Of a DNA stretch of 10,159 nt, positions 1-6,368 are shown piece by piece (position 1 is the stretch's first letter; each line of letters starts with the position of its first letter). The notes beneath the pieces were generated by a model, which did not search any database, had not been told where the DNA came from, and saw only the letters and a list, made by a program, of their open reading frames with translations. A program made the translations under genes and the position numbers. The DNA comes from Christensenellaceae bacterium (lineage in GTDB: Bacteria > Bacillota > Clostridia > Christensenellales > Aristaeellaceae), in contig JAHHSO010000044.1 in assembly GCA_020025205.1 (NCBI GenBank), positions 1 to 10,159 of the forward strand, read 5' to 3'.

Positions 1-180
1 GGTCATGTCCGCATCCGCAATGCTCGTCATGATGGTGGTCATGTCCGCATTCGCAGTGCTCGTCATGATGATGGTCGTGCCCGCATTCGCAGTGCTCGTC
101 ATGATGATGGTCATGTCCGCATTCGCAATGCTCGTCATGATGGTGGTCATGTCCGCATTCGCAATGCTCGTCATGATGAT
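1..180 (-). repeat. Five tandem 36-bp repeats encoding HHDEHCECGHDH
   Basis: Five head-to-tail 36-bp units begin at 1, 37, 73, 109 and 145 and end at 180, where the sequence leaves the repeat. Units differ at only a few positions: the leftmost encodes CGC where the others have CEC, and the middle one has two silent-type changes. Read on the minus strand inside the CobW gene, each unit gives HHDEHCECGHDH, so the array is in frame and adds 5 His, 2 Cys and 4 acidic residues per unit. The array probably continues past the left edge. Such an array is well suited to bind several soft or borderline metal ions, and its length could vary by replication slippage (inference). Confidence 0.95.
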
Positions 181-820
181 GCTCGTGGATAACCGTCTCC
201 AGCATCTCCTCTGCCAGGCTGTGGTCAGAGGTCATGACATTGAGAATCATCTCGCCGGACAGCTCTGTCAGCGGTGTAGTGATGATGCGTGCTTTCTTAT
301 TGTATCCACGCAAAGTTTCTACAACCTTCTCCAGCTTTTCCTTAGGCATATTCTCCGTGCGCGAAAGCAGGATGGTGCCGGCGTACTGAATCTGGTTGAC
401 AAAGAACTCGCCGAAGTTTTTGATATACATGCGGCATTTGGATGCATCTGCCATCGTAACAAAACTGCCCATTTCCGTTTCCGGAATCTCTTTGGTGATG
501 TCCTCCACCGCGCGGATCACGTCAGACAGCTTGCCTACTCCGCTTGGCTCAATCAGTACGCGATCAGGATGATACTGGTCGATCACTTTATGGAGCGCCG
601 CACCGAAGTCGCCTACCAGAGAGCAGCAGATACAGCCGGAGTTCATCTCTGTCACCTCAATGCCAGCCTCGCGCATGAAGCCTCCATCAATGCCAATTTC
701 GCCAAACTCATTTTCGATCAGAACAACCTTTTCGTCGCGGAGCGCTTCCTTGAGCAGTTTCTTGATGAGCGTAGTTTTGCCTGCGCCCAAAAATCCGGAG
801 AAAATATCAATTTTAGTCAT
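1..820 (-). CDS. CobW/COG0523 (G3E) GTPase with His/Cys-rich repeat tail, 3' end beyond window
   Basis: Reading leftwards from ATG at 820, 273 residues are visible and the frame is still open at base 1. The N-terminus is a G3E P-loop GTPase. Walker A GFLGAGKT lies at about residues 9-16, ENEFGEIGID at about 36-45, the COG0523 metal-site motif GCICC at 62-66 (C63, C65, C66), and the EPSG switch motif at about 91-94. COG0523 proteins are metallochaperones or metal-insertion GTPases for Zn, Co, Ni or related metals; the metal here cannot be told. The usual NKxD guanine-specificity motif seems to be replaced by SRTE (in LLSRTEN). From about residue 211 the protein becomes a His/Asp/Glu/Cys tail of 12-residue repeats. 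In family members such a stretch often links the GTPase to the CobW_C domain, which may lie off the left edge. SD GAGGAG sits 10 bases before ATG. The track omits the gene because it has no stop in the window. Confidence 0.93.
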   Translation of the reverse strand, partial: MTKIDIFSGFLGAGKTTLIKKLLKEALRDEKVVLIENEFGEIGIDGGFMREAGIEVTEMNSGCICCSLVGDFGAALHKVIDQYHPDRVLIEPSGVGKLSDVIRAVEDITKEIPETEMGSFVTMADASKCRMYIKNFGEFFVNQIQYAGTILLSRTENMPKEKLEKVVETLRGYNKKARIITTPLTELSGEMILNVMTSDHSLAEEMLETVIHEHHHDEHCECGHDHHHDEHCECGHDHHHDEHCECGHDHHHDEHCECGHDHHHDEHCGCGHD

Positions 821-903
821 ATTTTACATACTCCTCTGCGGGTCAATCCCGCCATGATCGTTTTTGTCATTTTTCATCTGTCAGAGCAATACTCCGACTG
901 ATT

Positions 904-932
904 ATTGTACACCGAAAATCTAAAAAATACAA
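904..932 (-). promoter_or_regulatory. Candidate sigma-A promoter for the CobW gene
   Basis: On the minus strand TTGTAT (932-927) is followed after exactly 17 bases by TACAAT (909-904). The -10 is 5/6 to consensus but the -35 only 3/6. It would give a leader of roughly 75-80 bases before the CobW start at 820. No other candidate between 821 and 1010 looks better. Confidence 0.4.
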
Positions 933-1014
933 GACTATTTCACGACTTGTTCAGTTATTTTCTCTGTTTAAATCAGCTCCCGGAAAGGCCGCCTCCGCTC
1001 CCGTTTAAAACCGC

Positions 1015-1043
1015 TTGACATGGAATATTTTTTCTCATATAAT
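1015..1043 (+). promoter_or_regulatory. Perfect consensus sigma-A promoter for the CNNM/CorC operon
   Basis: TTGACA (1015-1020), a 17-base spacer and TATAAT (1038-1043) match the housekeeping consensus at all 12 positions. Initiation is expected near 1050, leaving a leader of about 170 bases before the CNNM start at 1222. Just upstream are two copies each of GTTTAAA (966-972, 1003-1009) and GCTCCCG (976-982, 997-1003), possible regulator or UP-type contacts. Confidence 0.88.
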
Positions 1044-1076
1044 AATACGCATTGAGAAAGGACGGTGATATGATCC

Positions 1077-1163
1077 ATGGACAGTTGCAGCAGTGACTGT
1101 TGTATTCCTATTCAGGCAGATCTAATGGTCTTAAGCATGCTTGCGCCCATTTTGCGGGAATAA
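1077..1163 (+). CDS. Possible Cys-containing leader peptide (28 aa)
   Basis: An ATG at 1077 opens a 28-codon frame beginning MDSCSSDCC and ending at TAA 1161-1163, which falls inside the 3' half of the terminator-like hairpin. A ribosome finishing this frame would melt that hairpin. The nearby AAAGGA (1057-1062) is 14 bases from this ATG. It is better placed, 7 bases, for an overlapping ATG at 1070 that encodes only MIHGQLQQ and stops at 1096. Either frame, or neither, may be used; there is no homologue I recognise. Confidence 0.25.
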   Translation: MDSCSSDCCIPIQADLMVLSMLAPILRE

Positions 1164-1176
1164 GTGTGCTTTTTTT
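1133..1176 (+). terminator. Leader terminator/attenuator-like hairpin before the CNNM gene
   Basis: AAGCATGCTT pairs with AAGTGTGCTT across 1133-1171, with two G-U pairs and an inner CCC/GGG helix. Seven T follow at 1170-1176. The hairpin lies between the perfect promoter and the gene it should drive, with only 45 bases left before the start codon. There is no room for a second promoter there. It is therefore either a conditional attenuator or the end of a short separate transcript. Confidence 0.6.
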
Positions 1177-1221
1177 CGTATCCTCAAAAACAGAATCTGC
1201 CCTGAATAAAGGAGTTTTATC

Positions 1222-2460
1222 ATGATCAACAGCATCATTGCCATGTGTGTATGCGTCATCTTATCCGCATACTTTTCTGCCACCGAAACGGCTTTTTCCT
1301 CGCTGAACAAGACGCGAATCAAGGCGCTCTCAGAAAATGGAAATAAAAAAGCATCGCTTGCACTCAAGCTATCCGATAACTACGATCAGCTGATTTCAAC
1401 CATTCTTATCGGAAACAATATTGTCAATATTGCGGTTGCTTCCATTGCAACTGTTTTGTTTGTCAACCTCATGGGTCAGGAAATTGGCACGCCTTTTTCC
1501 ACTGCTGTGGTGACAGTCGTCGTGCTGATTTTCGGCGAAATTACGCCTAAAAGCATCGCAAAAGATCATCCGGAAACATTTGCCATGTTTTCCGCCCCGA
1601 TGATTCAGGTTTTGATTTGGCTTCTGACGCCGCTCAATTTCCTTTTCTCCAAATGGAAAAACCTGATCAGCAGGCTCTTTAAGGTCAGAGAAAACAGTAA
1701 AATGTCTCAAGAAGAGCTTCTGCTCCTGCTCAGCGAAGTGCAGGAAGAGGGCTGCATTGACGAAGACGAGGGAAAACTTCTGAAAAATGCCGTAGAATTC
1801 GGCGATCTGGAAGCACAGGACATCCTTACTCACCGCGTTGATCTGGAAGGCGTTGATCTGCACGCTTCCAAGGAAGACATCTCTCACCGGTTTGAAACCT
1901 CACACTATTCCCGTCTGCTTGTTTATGACGGTACGCTGGATAAAATTGTCGGCATTCTGCATCAGAAGGATTTCTATATGGGTACTGGCATCACCTCCAA
2001 AGATGTTCAGGACATCATGACCGCTCCTGTTTTTGTCCATCAGACAGAAAAAATTGATGATCTCCTTCAAAAAATGCGTCTTGAAAAATCTCATATCGCC
2101 ATCGTGATTGACGAATACGGCGGTGTCCTGGGCATTGTGACCATGGAAGACATTTTAGAAGAGCTGGTGGGCGAAATCTGGGATGAGCACGATGAAGTCG
2201 AAGAGCCCATTCAAAAAACCGGCGAGCGTTCCTATTTGGTGGACTGCGGAATCAGTCTGTCTGATTTTTGCAACTTCTTCCATATTAAGACAGATTCTGA
2301 AAGCGTTTCTTTAGGCGGCTGGATCATGGAGCAGATGGAATGTATCCCCCACGAGGGCGACAGTTTCCAATACGATCAGCTGACTGTCTCTATCGCACAC
2401 ACCAGTGAACACAGAATCGTCTCTGCCCATGTAACCATTCACATTCCCGACCTGGACTAA
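1222..2460 (+). CDS. CNNM/CorC-type membrane protein (DUF21-CBS-CBS-CorC_HlyC), hemolysin family
   Basis: This 412-residue protein has the full architecture of the CNNM/CorC (MpfA) family, linked to Mg2+/Co2+ efflux and formerly called hemolysin C-like. The N-terminal DUF21 membrane domain spans about residues 1-150. Its family motifs are SATETAFSSLNK at 19-30, GNNIVNI at 64-70 and FGEITPKSIAK near 104-114, with hydrophobic helices near 2-20, 58-82, 93-108 and 120-142. A CBS pair occupies about 195-320 and contains DEYGGVLGIVTMEDILEELV near 297-316. A CorC_HlyC domain fills about 335-410. CBS pairs in this family sense nucleotide and Mg. SD AAAGGAG is 7 bases before ATG. A PPC-domain gene starts 22 bases downstream, suggesting one transcript. 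The substrate is inferred from the family, not visible here. Confidence 0.93.
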   Translation: MINSIIAMCVCVILSAYFSATETAFSSLNKTRIKALSENGNKKASLALKLSDNYDQLISTILIGNNIVNIAVASIATVLFVNLMGQEIGTPFSTAVVTVVVLIFGEITPKSIAKDHPETFAMFSAPMIQVLIWLLTPLNFLFSKWKNLISRLFKVRENSKMSQEELLLLLSEVQEEGCIDEDEGKLLKNAVEFGDLEAQDILTHRVDLEGVDLHASKEDISHRFETSHYSRLLVYDGTLDKIVGILHQKDFYMGTGITSKDVQDIMTAPVFVHQTEKIDDLLQKMRLEKSHIAIVIDEYGGVLGIVTMEDILEELVGEIWDEHDEVEEPIQKTGERSYLVDCGISLSDFCNFFHIKTDSESVSLGGWIMEQMECIPHEGDSFQYDQLTVSIAHTSEHRIVSAHVTIHIPDLD

Positions 2461-2482
2461 TCCCTGCAAGGTGGAATGTCTC

Positions 2483-2884
2483 ATGTCCCATGCTTTTCGT
2501 CTGCACCGAGGCGATGATCTGCTCGAATCCATCCGCGCCTATGCCGCCGCCCATCATATCGGAGCTGCGGCTGTCATAAGCGGCGTGGGCTGCGTAACGC
2601 AGGCCGTCATCCGCGATGCATCCGGTGTTGCAACTCACACATTATCCGGACGTCGAGAGATCGTCTCCCTGACAGGAACAGTCTCTGAATCCCGCTGTCA
2701 TCTGCACATTGCGCTCTGTGATGAACAGATGAAGACGCTGGGCGGCCATCTCTGCCCCGGTACAATCGTCAACACGACCTGTGAAATCGTGCTGCTGGAA
2801 CTGGAAGATGTCATTTTTTCCAAATCCTTTGACGAAGAAACGGGTTACAATGAGCTGGTCATTCTCCCCAAAGAAAATCTATAG
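2483..2884 (+). CDS. PPC/DUF296 domain protein
   Basis: A 133-residue protein made entirely of one PPC (plants and prokaryotes conserved, DUF296) domain. It opens with RLHRGDDLLESIRAYAAAH, followed by AVISGVGCVTQAVIRD, then the conserved block around LGGHLCPGTIVNTTCEI near residues 85-105. Bacterial stand-alone PPC proteins form trimers and their role is mostly unknown; in plants the domain sits beside AT-hooks. The ATG at 2483 is preferred to an in-frame GTG at 2471 because AAGGTGG (2468-2474) lies 8 bases upstream. The gene follows the CNNM gene by 22 bases and is followed at once by an intrinsic terminator, so the two look like a bicistron. Domain call firm; molecular function unknown. Confidence 0.9.
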   Translation: MSHAFRLHRGDDLLESIRAYAAAHHIGAAAVISGVGCVTQAVIRDASGVATHTLSGRREIVSLTGTVSESRCHLHIALCDEQMKTLGGHLCPGTIVNTTCEIVLLELEDVIFSKSFDEETGYNELVILPKENL

Positions 2885-2890
2885 CGCAAG

Positions 2891-2918
2891 ACGGGCGGCC
2901 AATTGGTCTCCCGTTTTT
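2891..2918 (+). terminator. Intrinsic terminator of the CNNM-PPC operon
   Basis: ACGGG at 2891-2895 pairs with CCCGT at 2910-2914. After one C/T mismatch a second helix, GGCC against GGTC, forms with loop AATT. Five T (2914-2918) follow, 6 bases after the PPC stop. Confidence 0.85.
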
Positions 2919-2967
2919 CGTTCATGCTCCGTTCATTCAATGATGAGATATTGTCTAAAATAGTTGC

Positions 2968-3009
2968 AAAAAAGAACCGGTCCGAGTTTTGACGCTCGTT
3001 CTGGTTCTT
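2968..3009 (-). terminator. Intrinsic terminator of the DUF951-lepB operon
   Basis: AAGAACC (2972-2978) pairs with GGTTCTT (3003-3009), and an inner CGAG/CTCG helix lies beyond an internal loop. On the minus strand the stem is followed by six T (complement of 2968-2973). It lies about 63 bases past the lepB stop and faces the terminator at 2891, so the two convergent operons are closed independently. Confidence 0.82.
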
Positions 3010-3071
3010 GGTTTATTTAGTTGATTGTCCTCACTTAATGACCCTGCACCTTTGGGAAGGATTCTTCACGC

Positions 3072-3641
3072 TTACAGGAAGCGCATCTTATTCAGCGGGA
3101 ACACAACCGCACGGACATGTCCTTTAATGAGCTTGCGGTTCAGCGGCCCAACCATTGGGCTGCGGCTATCCTTGGAGTTGTTGCGATTGTCTCCCATGAC
3201 GAAGTAGCTGTCCTCCGGCACTTCAAACGGGCCAAAGTTTGTCTCGTTGGGTGTCATGTCAAACGTCTGTTCAACATATTCTCCATTCACATACAGCTTG
3301 CCTTCGCGCAGTTCAATCGTCTCTCCCGGCATGCCAATGACGCGCTTGACGCGGTACATGCCGTCATCCGTATTTGGATAATCACAAATCACGATGTCAA
3401 AACGCTCTGGATCTCCAAATAAATAATCAAACTTTGTAGCAACCATGAACTCATTGTTTTCAAGCGTATTGAGCATGGACGAACCGTCCACGCGAACCGG
3501 CTCAAAGATGAATGTCCTCACGACGAACGCCAACGCCGCCGCTACAACGAAGACCATCACCCATTCAAAAATTTCCCTTTTCAGGCTTTTTTTGACTTTC
3601 TCCTCTTTTTCTGCTGAAACCGGTTCCTTTTCCTTCTTCAT
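3072..3641 (-). CDS. lepB: Signal peptidase I
   Basis: A 189-residue type I signal peptidase, the membrane serine protease that removes signal peptides from exported proteins. A charged cytoplasmic N-terminus (about 1-25, rich in Lys and Glu) precedes one transmembrane helix at about 26-44 and then the extracytoplasmic catalytic domain. The Ser-Lys dyad is visible: Ser55 in VDGSSMLNTL and Lys99 in YRVKRVIGMPGE. Box E, GDNRNNSKDSR, lies at about 150-160. One membrane span and the short length are typical of Gram-positive enzymes (SipS type). SD AAGAGGAA lies 9 bases before ATG. It is co-oriented with the DUF951 gene 39 bases upstream and ends before the terminator at 2968, so it is the last gene of a two-gene operon. 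Confidence 0.97.
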   Translation of the reverse strand: MKKEKEPVSAEKEEKVKKSLKREIFEWVMVFVVAAALAFVVRTFIFEPVRVDGSSMLNTLENNEFMVATKFDYLFGDPERFDIVICDYPNTDDGMYRVKRVIGMPGETIELREGKLYVNGEYVEQTFDMTPNETNFGPFEVPEDSYFVMGDNRNNSKDSRSPMVGPLNRKLIKGHVRAVVFPLNKMRFL

Positions 3642-3680
3642 GACAGTGTTCCTCTTTTCTTTAAAAAACTATTCGACATC

Positions 3681-3899
3681 TCAATCCTCTTCATTGGTGC
3701 CGCGCACAGGCGTTTCCGAATGACCAAGAATCTTTTTCACCCGTTTCACAAATTCTGCGCGATCCATCATGACGATTCGTCCGCAGCCTTCGCAGCGGAT
3801 TTTGATATCCGCTCCGACACGGATCACTGTAAAGCGGTCGCTTCCGCAGGGATGCTTCTTGCGCATCTGCACCAGGTCACCCAACAACAATTCATCCAT
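3681..3899 (-). CDS. DUF951 family protein
   Basis: This 72-residue protein matches DUF951, small Bacillota proteins. It begins with the family's LLLGDLVQMRKKHPCGSDRF block, followed by RVGADIKIRCEGCGR, giving Cys18 and the CxxC Cys36/Cys39. These cysteines could bind Zn (inference). A basic helix, RAEFVKRVKKIL, and an acidic end complete it. The family has no established function; members often sit near DNA replication or membrane genes. SD AAAGGAGG lies 7 bases before ATG. It is the first gene of the transcript carrying lepB and has two tandem promoters in front of it. Confidence 0.9.
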   Translation of the reverse strand: MDELLLGDLVQMRKKHPCGSDRFTVIRVGADIKIRCEGCGRIVMMDRAEFVKRVKKILGHSETPVRGTNEED

Positions 3900-3928
3900 G
3901 CTGCCGCCTCCTTTGTATGTATTTTTTC

Positions 3929-3957
3929 ATTATATCAGGCACAAACATTTTTTTCAA
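3929..3957 (-). promoter_or_regulatory. Proximal sigma-A promoter of the DUF951-lepB operon
   Basis: On the minus strand TTGAAA (3957-3952), a 17-base spacer and TATAAT (3934-3929). Initiation near 3922 would leave about 22 leader bases, just enough for the strong SD of the DUF951 gene. Confidence 0.75.
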
Positions 3958-3980
3958 GCAGATCCCCGTCTGCCTGTGCC

Positions 3981-4009
3981 ATTATAGCTTTGCAGCGTCC
4001 AGTTGTCAA
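3981..4009 (-). promoter_or_regulatory. Distal perfect sigma-A promoter of the DUF951-lepB operon
   Basis: On the minus strand TTGACA (4009-4004), 17 bases and TATAAT (3986-3981), all 12 positions consensus. It lies 52 bases upstream of the proximal promoter and gives a leader of about 75 bases. It sits just past the end of the alarmone synthetase gene (stop at 4043), so lepB need not depend on read-through. Confidence 0.85.
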
Positions 4010-4042
4010 TTTATTTTGCATTATCCATTTTTTATCGGATAC

Positions 4043-4729
4043 TTATTCCGGTGCAATGCGGTGAATCCGCTCGCGCAGGCGCATCATCTTTTCGTCTGTC
4101 TGATGAATGATATCAGCGCAGTCCTTCAGCTCCTGCATGATCTCATCGGCATCTTCCACCAGCTTTTTATACTGCATGTCGTGGTCAAGCGTTGCCCAAA
4201 AGTCCATTGCAATCGTTCTGATCTGTATTTCACAGCGCACAGGACGCACTTCGTCAGAAAAATACACGGGAATCTCGACGATCAGGTGATAGCTTCTGTA
4301 CCCGTTGTCCTTGGGGTTTTTGATATAGTCCTTAACGGTGATAATTTCGACATCCTTCTGTCTGGCCAGCATGCGCGCAATCTCGTAAATATCATCGATA
4401 TATGCGCACAAAACGCGAATGCCCGCAATGTCCGACAGATTGTTCGCCATGTTGTCCACCGTCACCTCAAGTCCCATTTTTTGCAGCTTTCTGGCGATGG
4501 AAGACGGCTTTTTGAGTCTCGTTTCGATAAATTCAATGGGATTGCGCCTGTATCTGACTGTCATGTCCTTGGAGAGCACCTCCAGCTTAGTGCGCATCTC
4601 CAAAATGGCGCAATGATAACGCATCATGATTTCCTGATAACGGGCTTCTTCTGCAAAGACATGCTCGCTGTCAGAAGGAATGATATCTGTGTCAATGGCC
4701 GTAGGGCCGCGCAATTCGTTATTTCTCAT
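4043..4729 (-). CDS. Small alarmone synthetase, RelA/SpoT-domain (p)ppGpp synthetase
   Basis: A 228-residue single-domain protein with the RelA/SpoT synthetase fold and no HD hydrolase, TGS or ACT domain, i.e. a small alarmone synthetase close to RelQ/RelP. It would transfer pyrophosphate from ATP to GDP or GTP. Visible motifs are RLKKPSSIARKL at 71-82, the catalytic-site DIAGIRVLC at 100-108, GYRSYHLIVE at 143-152, CEIQIRTIAMDFWATLDHD at 166-184 with the catalytic-type Glu167, and a helical C-terminus after about 190. The N-terminal 30 residues look divergent. SD AAAGGA sits only 2 bases before ATG, with GGAAAGG further upstream; the alternative ATG at residue 35 (4627) would drop conserved-looking helices. 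Single gene, divergent from the DUF1858 gene. No convincing terminator follows. Confidence 0.92.
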   Translation of the reverse strand: MRNNELRGPTAIDTDIIPSDSEHVFAEEARYQEIMMRYHCAILEMRTKLEVLSKDMTVRYRRNPIEFIETRLKKPSSIARKLQKMGLEVTVDNMANNLSDIAGIRVLCAYIDDIYEIARMLARQKDVEIITVKDYIKNPKDNGYRSYHLIVEIPVYFSDEVRPVRCEIQIRTIAMDFWATLDHDMQYKKLVEDADEIMQELKDCADIIHQTDEKMMRLRERIHRIAPE

Positions 4730-4772
4730 AATCCTTTCCTACTTTTCATTTCTTCGCCTTTTTTCTCATTTT

Positions 4773-4801
4773 AGTGTACCATATTTCTAGCGTTCTGTCT
4801 A
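4773..4801 (-). promoter_or_regulatory. Candidate extended -10 promoter of the alarmone synthetase gene
   Basis: On the minus strand TAGACA (4801-4796), 17 bases and TACACT (4778-4773), with TGG directly before the -10 acting as an extended -10. It leaves a leader of about 40 bases. The opposite strand carries the DUF1858 promoter about 100 bases away. Confidence 0.5.
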
Positions 4802-4871
4802 TGTACACTTTGTCCCATCCTGTATCCTTGGCAGTCTTAACAAAAACCTGTTGCTTGCAAACACATTTTTC

Positions 4872-4900
4872 TTGAAACTTTGGGCATGATGGTGTATCAT
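4872..4900 (+). promoter_or_regulatory. Sigma-A promoter of the DUF1858 gene
   Basis: TTGAAA (4872-4877), a 17-base spacer and TATCAT (4895-4900), each 5/6 to consensus. Initiation near 4907 leaves about 37 bases before ATG 4944. Confidence 0.65.
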
Positions 4901-4943
4901 AGCTGTGTATCCTATTTTGAAACATGAAAGAGAGGGTTTCACC

Positions 4944-5147
4944 ATGATTACACCGAATATGTCCATTGCTGATGTCATGAAGCTCGACGCAGAAGTCGCG
5001 CCCGTGTTCATGTCTTTCGGCATGCACTGCCTCTACTGTCCGCACGCTTCTGCTGAATCTCTCAAGGAAGCCAGCCTTGCTCATGGCGTTGATGTCGACG
5101 AACTGGTGAAGGCGCTCAACGCTTACTTTGACGCAAAGAAGAAGTAA
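4944..5147 (+). CDS. DUF1858 domain protein
   Basis: This 67-residue protein is one complete DUF1858 domain. It opens with MITPNMSIADVMKLDAEVAP, then a VFMSFGMHCLYCPHA block carrying the family's CxxC pair at Cys29/Cys32, then the helix ending HGVDVDELVKALNAYFDAK. DUF1858 proteins are small, mostly from anaerobes, and sometimes fused to redox or hybrid-cluster proteins. A redox or metal role of the CxxC is plausible but not shown. ATG 4944 is chosen over an upstream in-frame ATG at 4905, because GAGAGGG (4930-4936) lies 7 bases before it and residue 1 then matches the family start. It is a stand-alone gene with its own promoter and terminator. Confidence 0.9.
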   Translation: MITPNMSIADVMKLDAEVAPVFMSFGMHCLYCPHASAESLKEASLAHGVDVDELVKALNAYFDAKKK

Positions 5148-5166
5148 AAATCAGCTGTCTATAAAC

Positions 5167-5204
5167 AAAAAAGGGGTCTATCCATCTGGATAGGCTCCTT
5201 TTTT
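5167..5204 (+). terminator. Intrinsic terminator of the DUF1858 gene, symmetric
   Basis: An A6-GGGG-TCTATCC arm pairs with GGATAGG-C-TCC-T6 around loop ATCT. A-run and T-run on the two sides allow it to act in both directions, so it may also back up the recA terminator next to it. Confidence 0.88.
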
Positions 5205-5206
5205 GT

Positions 5207-5239
5207 AAAAAATCGGCAGCCACAAGGGAGCCGCCGATT
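5207..5239 (-). terminator. Intrinsic terminator of the rimO-recA operon
   Basis: On the minus strand AATCGGC pairs with GCCGATT (5239-5233 with 5217-5211). An inner GGCT/GGCT helix using G-U pairs extends it to about 11 bp. Six T (complement of 5207-5212) follow. It lies about 30 bases after the recA stop. Confidence 0.88.
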
Positions 5240-5268
5240 GAATTTTCAATTTTGCTAAAGAAAACTGC

Positions 5269-6357
<1,089 letters not shown>

Positions 6358-6368
6358 ATGCTCCTCCA

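Larger units (their letters stand above)
1050..1221 (+). ncRNA. Structured 5' leader, candidate cis-regulatory RNA
   Basis: Between the perfect promoter and the CNNM start the leader can fold into three elements. The first is a hairpin at 1081-1100, with arms ACAGTTGC and GTGACTGT, including two G-U pairs, and loop AGCA. The second is a long-range stem of about 15 pairs between 1109-1123 and 1192-1208, with two single-base bulges (TATTCAGGCAGAT against ATCTGCCCTGAATA). The third, enclosed by the second, is a terminator-like hairpin at 1133-1171 followed by seven T. The long-range stem ends two bases before the GGAG of the CNNM ribosome-binding site. I could not match it to yybP-ykoY, M-box or another riboswitch class I know. 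The pairings are seen; regulation is inferred. Confidence 0.5.

Noticed and set aside
1..180. Regular repeats as a possible CRISPR array
   Set aside because: Units are contiguous, without variable spacers, and encode an in-frame metal-binding tail.
5..901. 298-aa plus-strand ORF rich in Met/Val
   Set aside because: It is the antisense of the CobW gene; its repeat is the complement of the His/Cys repeats and it has no SD or domain sense.
1131..1367. 78-aa minus-strand ORF
   Set aside because: Lies across the leader and start of the CNNM gene, which has a strong SD and family motifs on the other strand.
3985..4042. Terminator for the alarmone synthetase gene
   Set aside because: Only a weak TATCC/GGATA pairing with no T-run; the sequence is occupied by a perfect promoter instead.
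3917..4774. 285-aa plus-strand ORF
   Set aside because: It runs antisense over the alarmone synthetase gene, whose frame carries all the family motifs.
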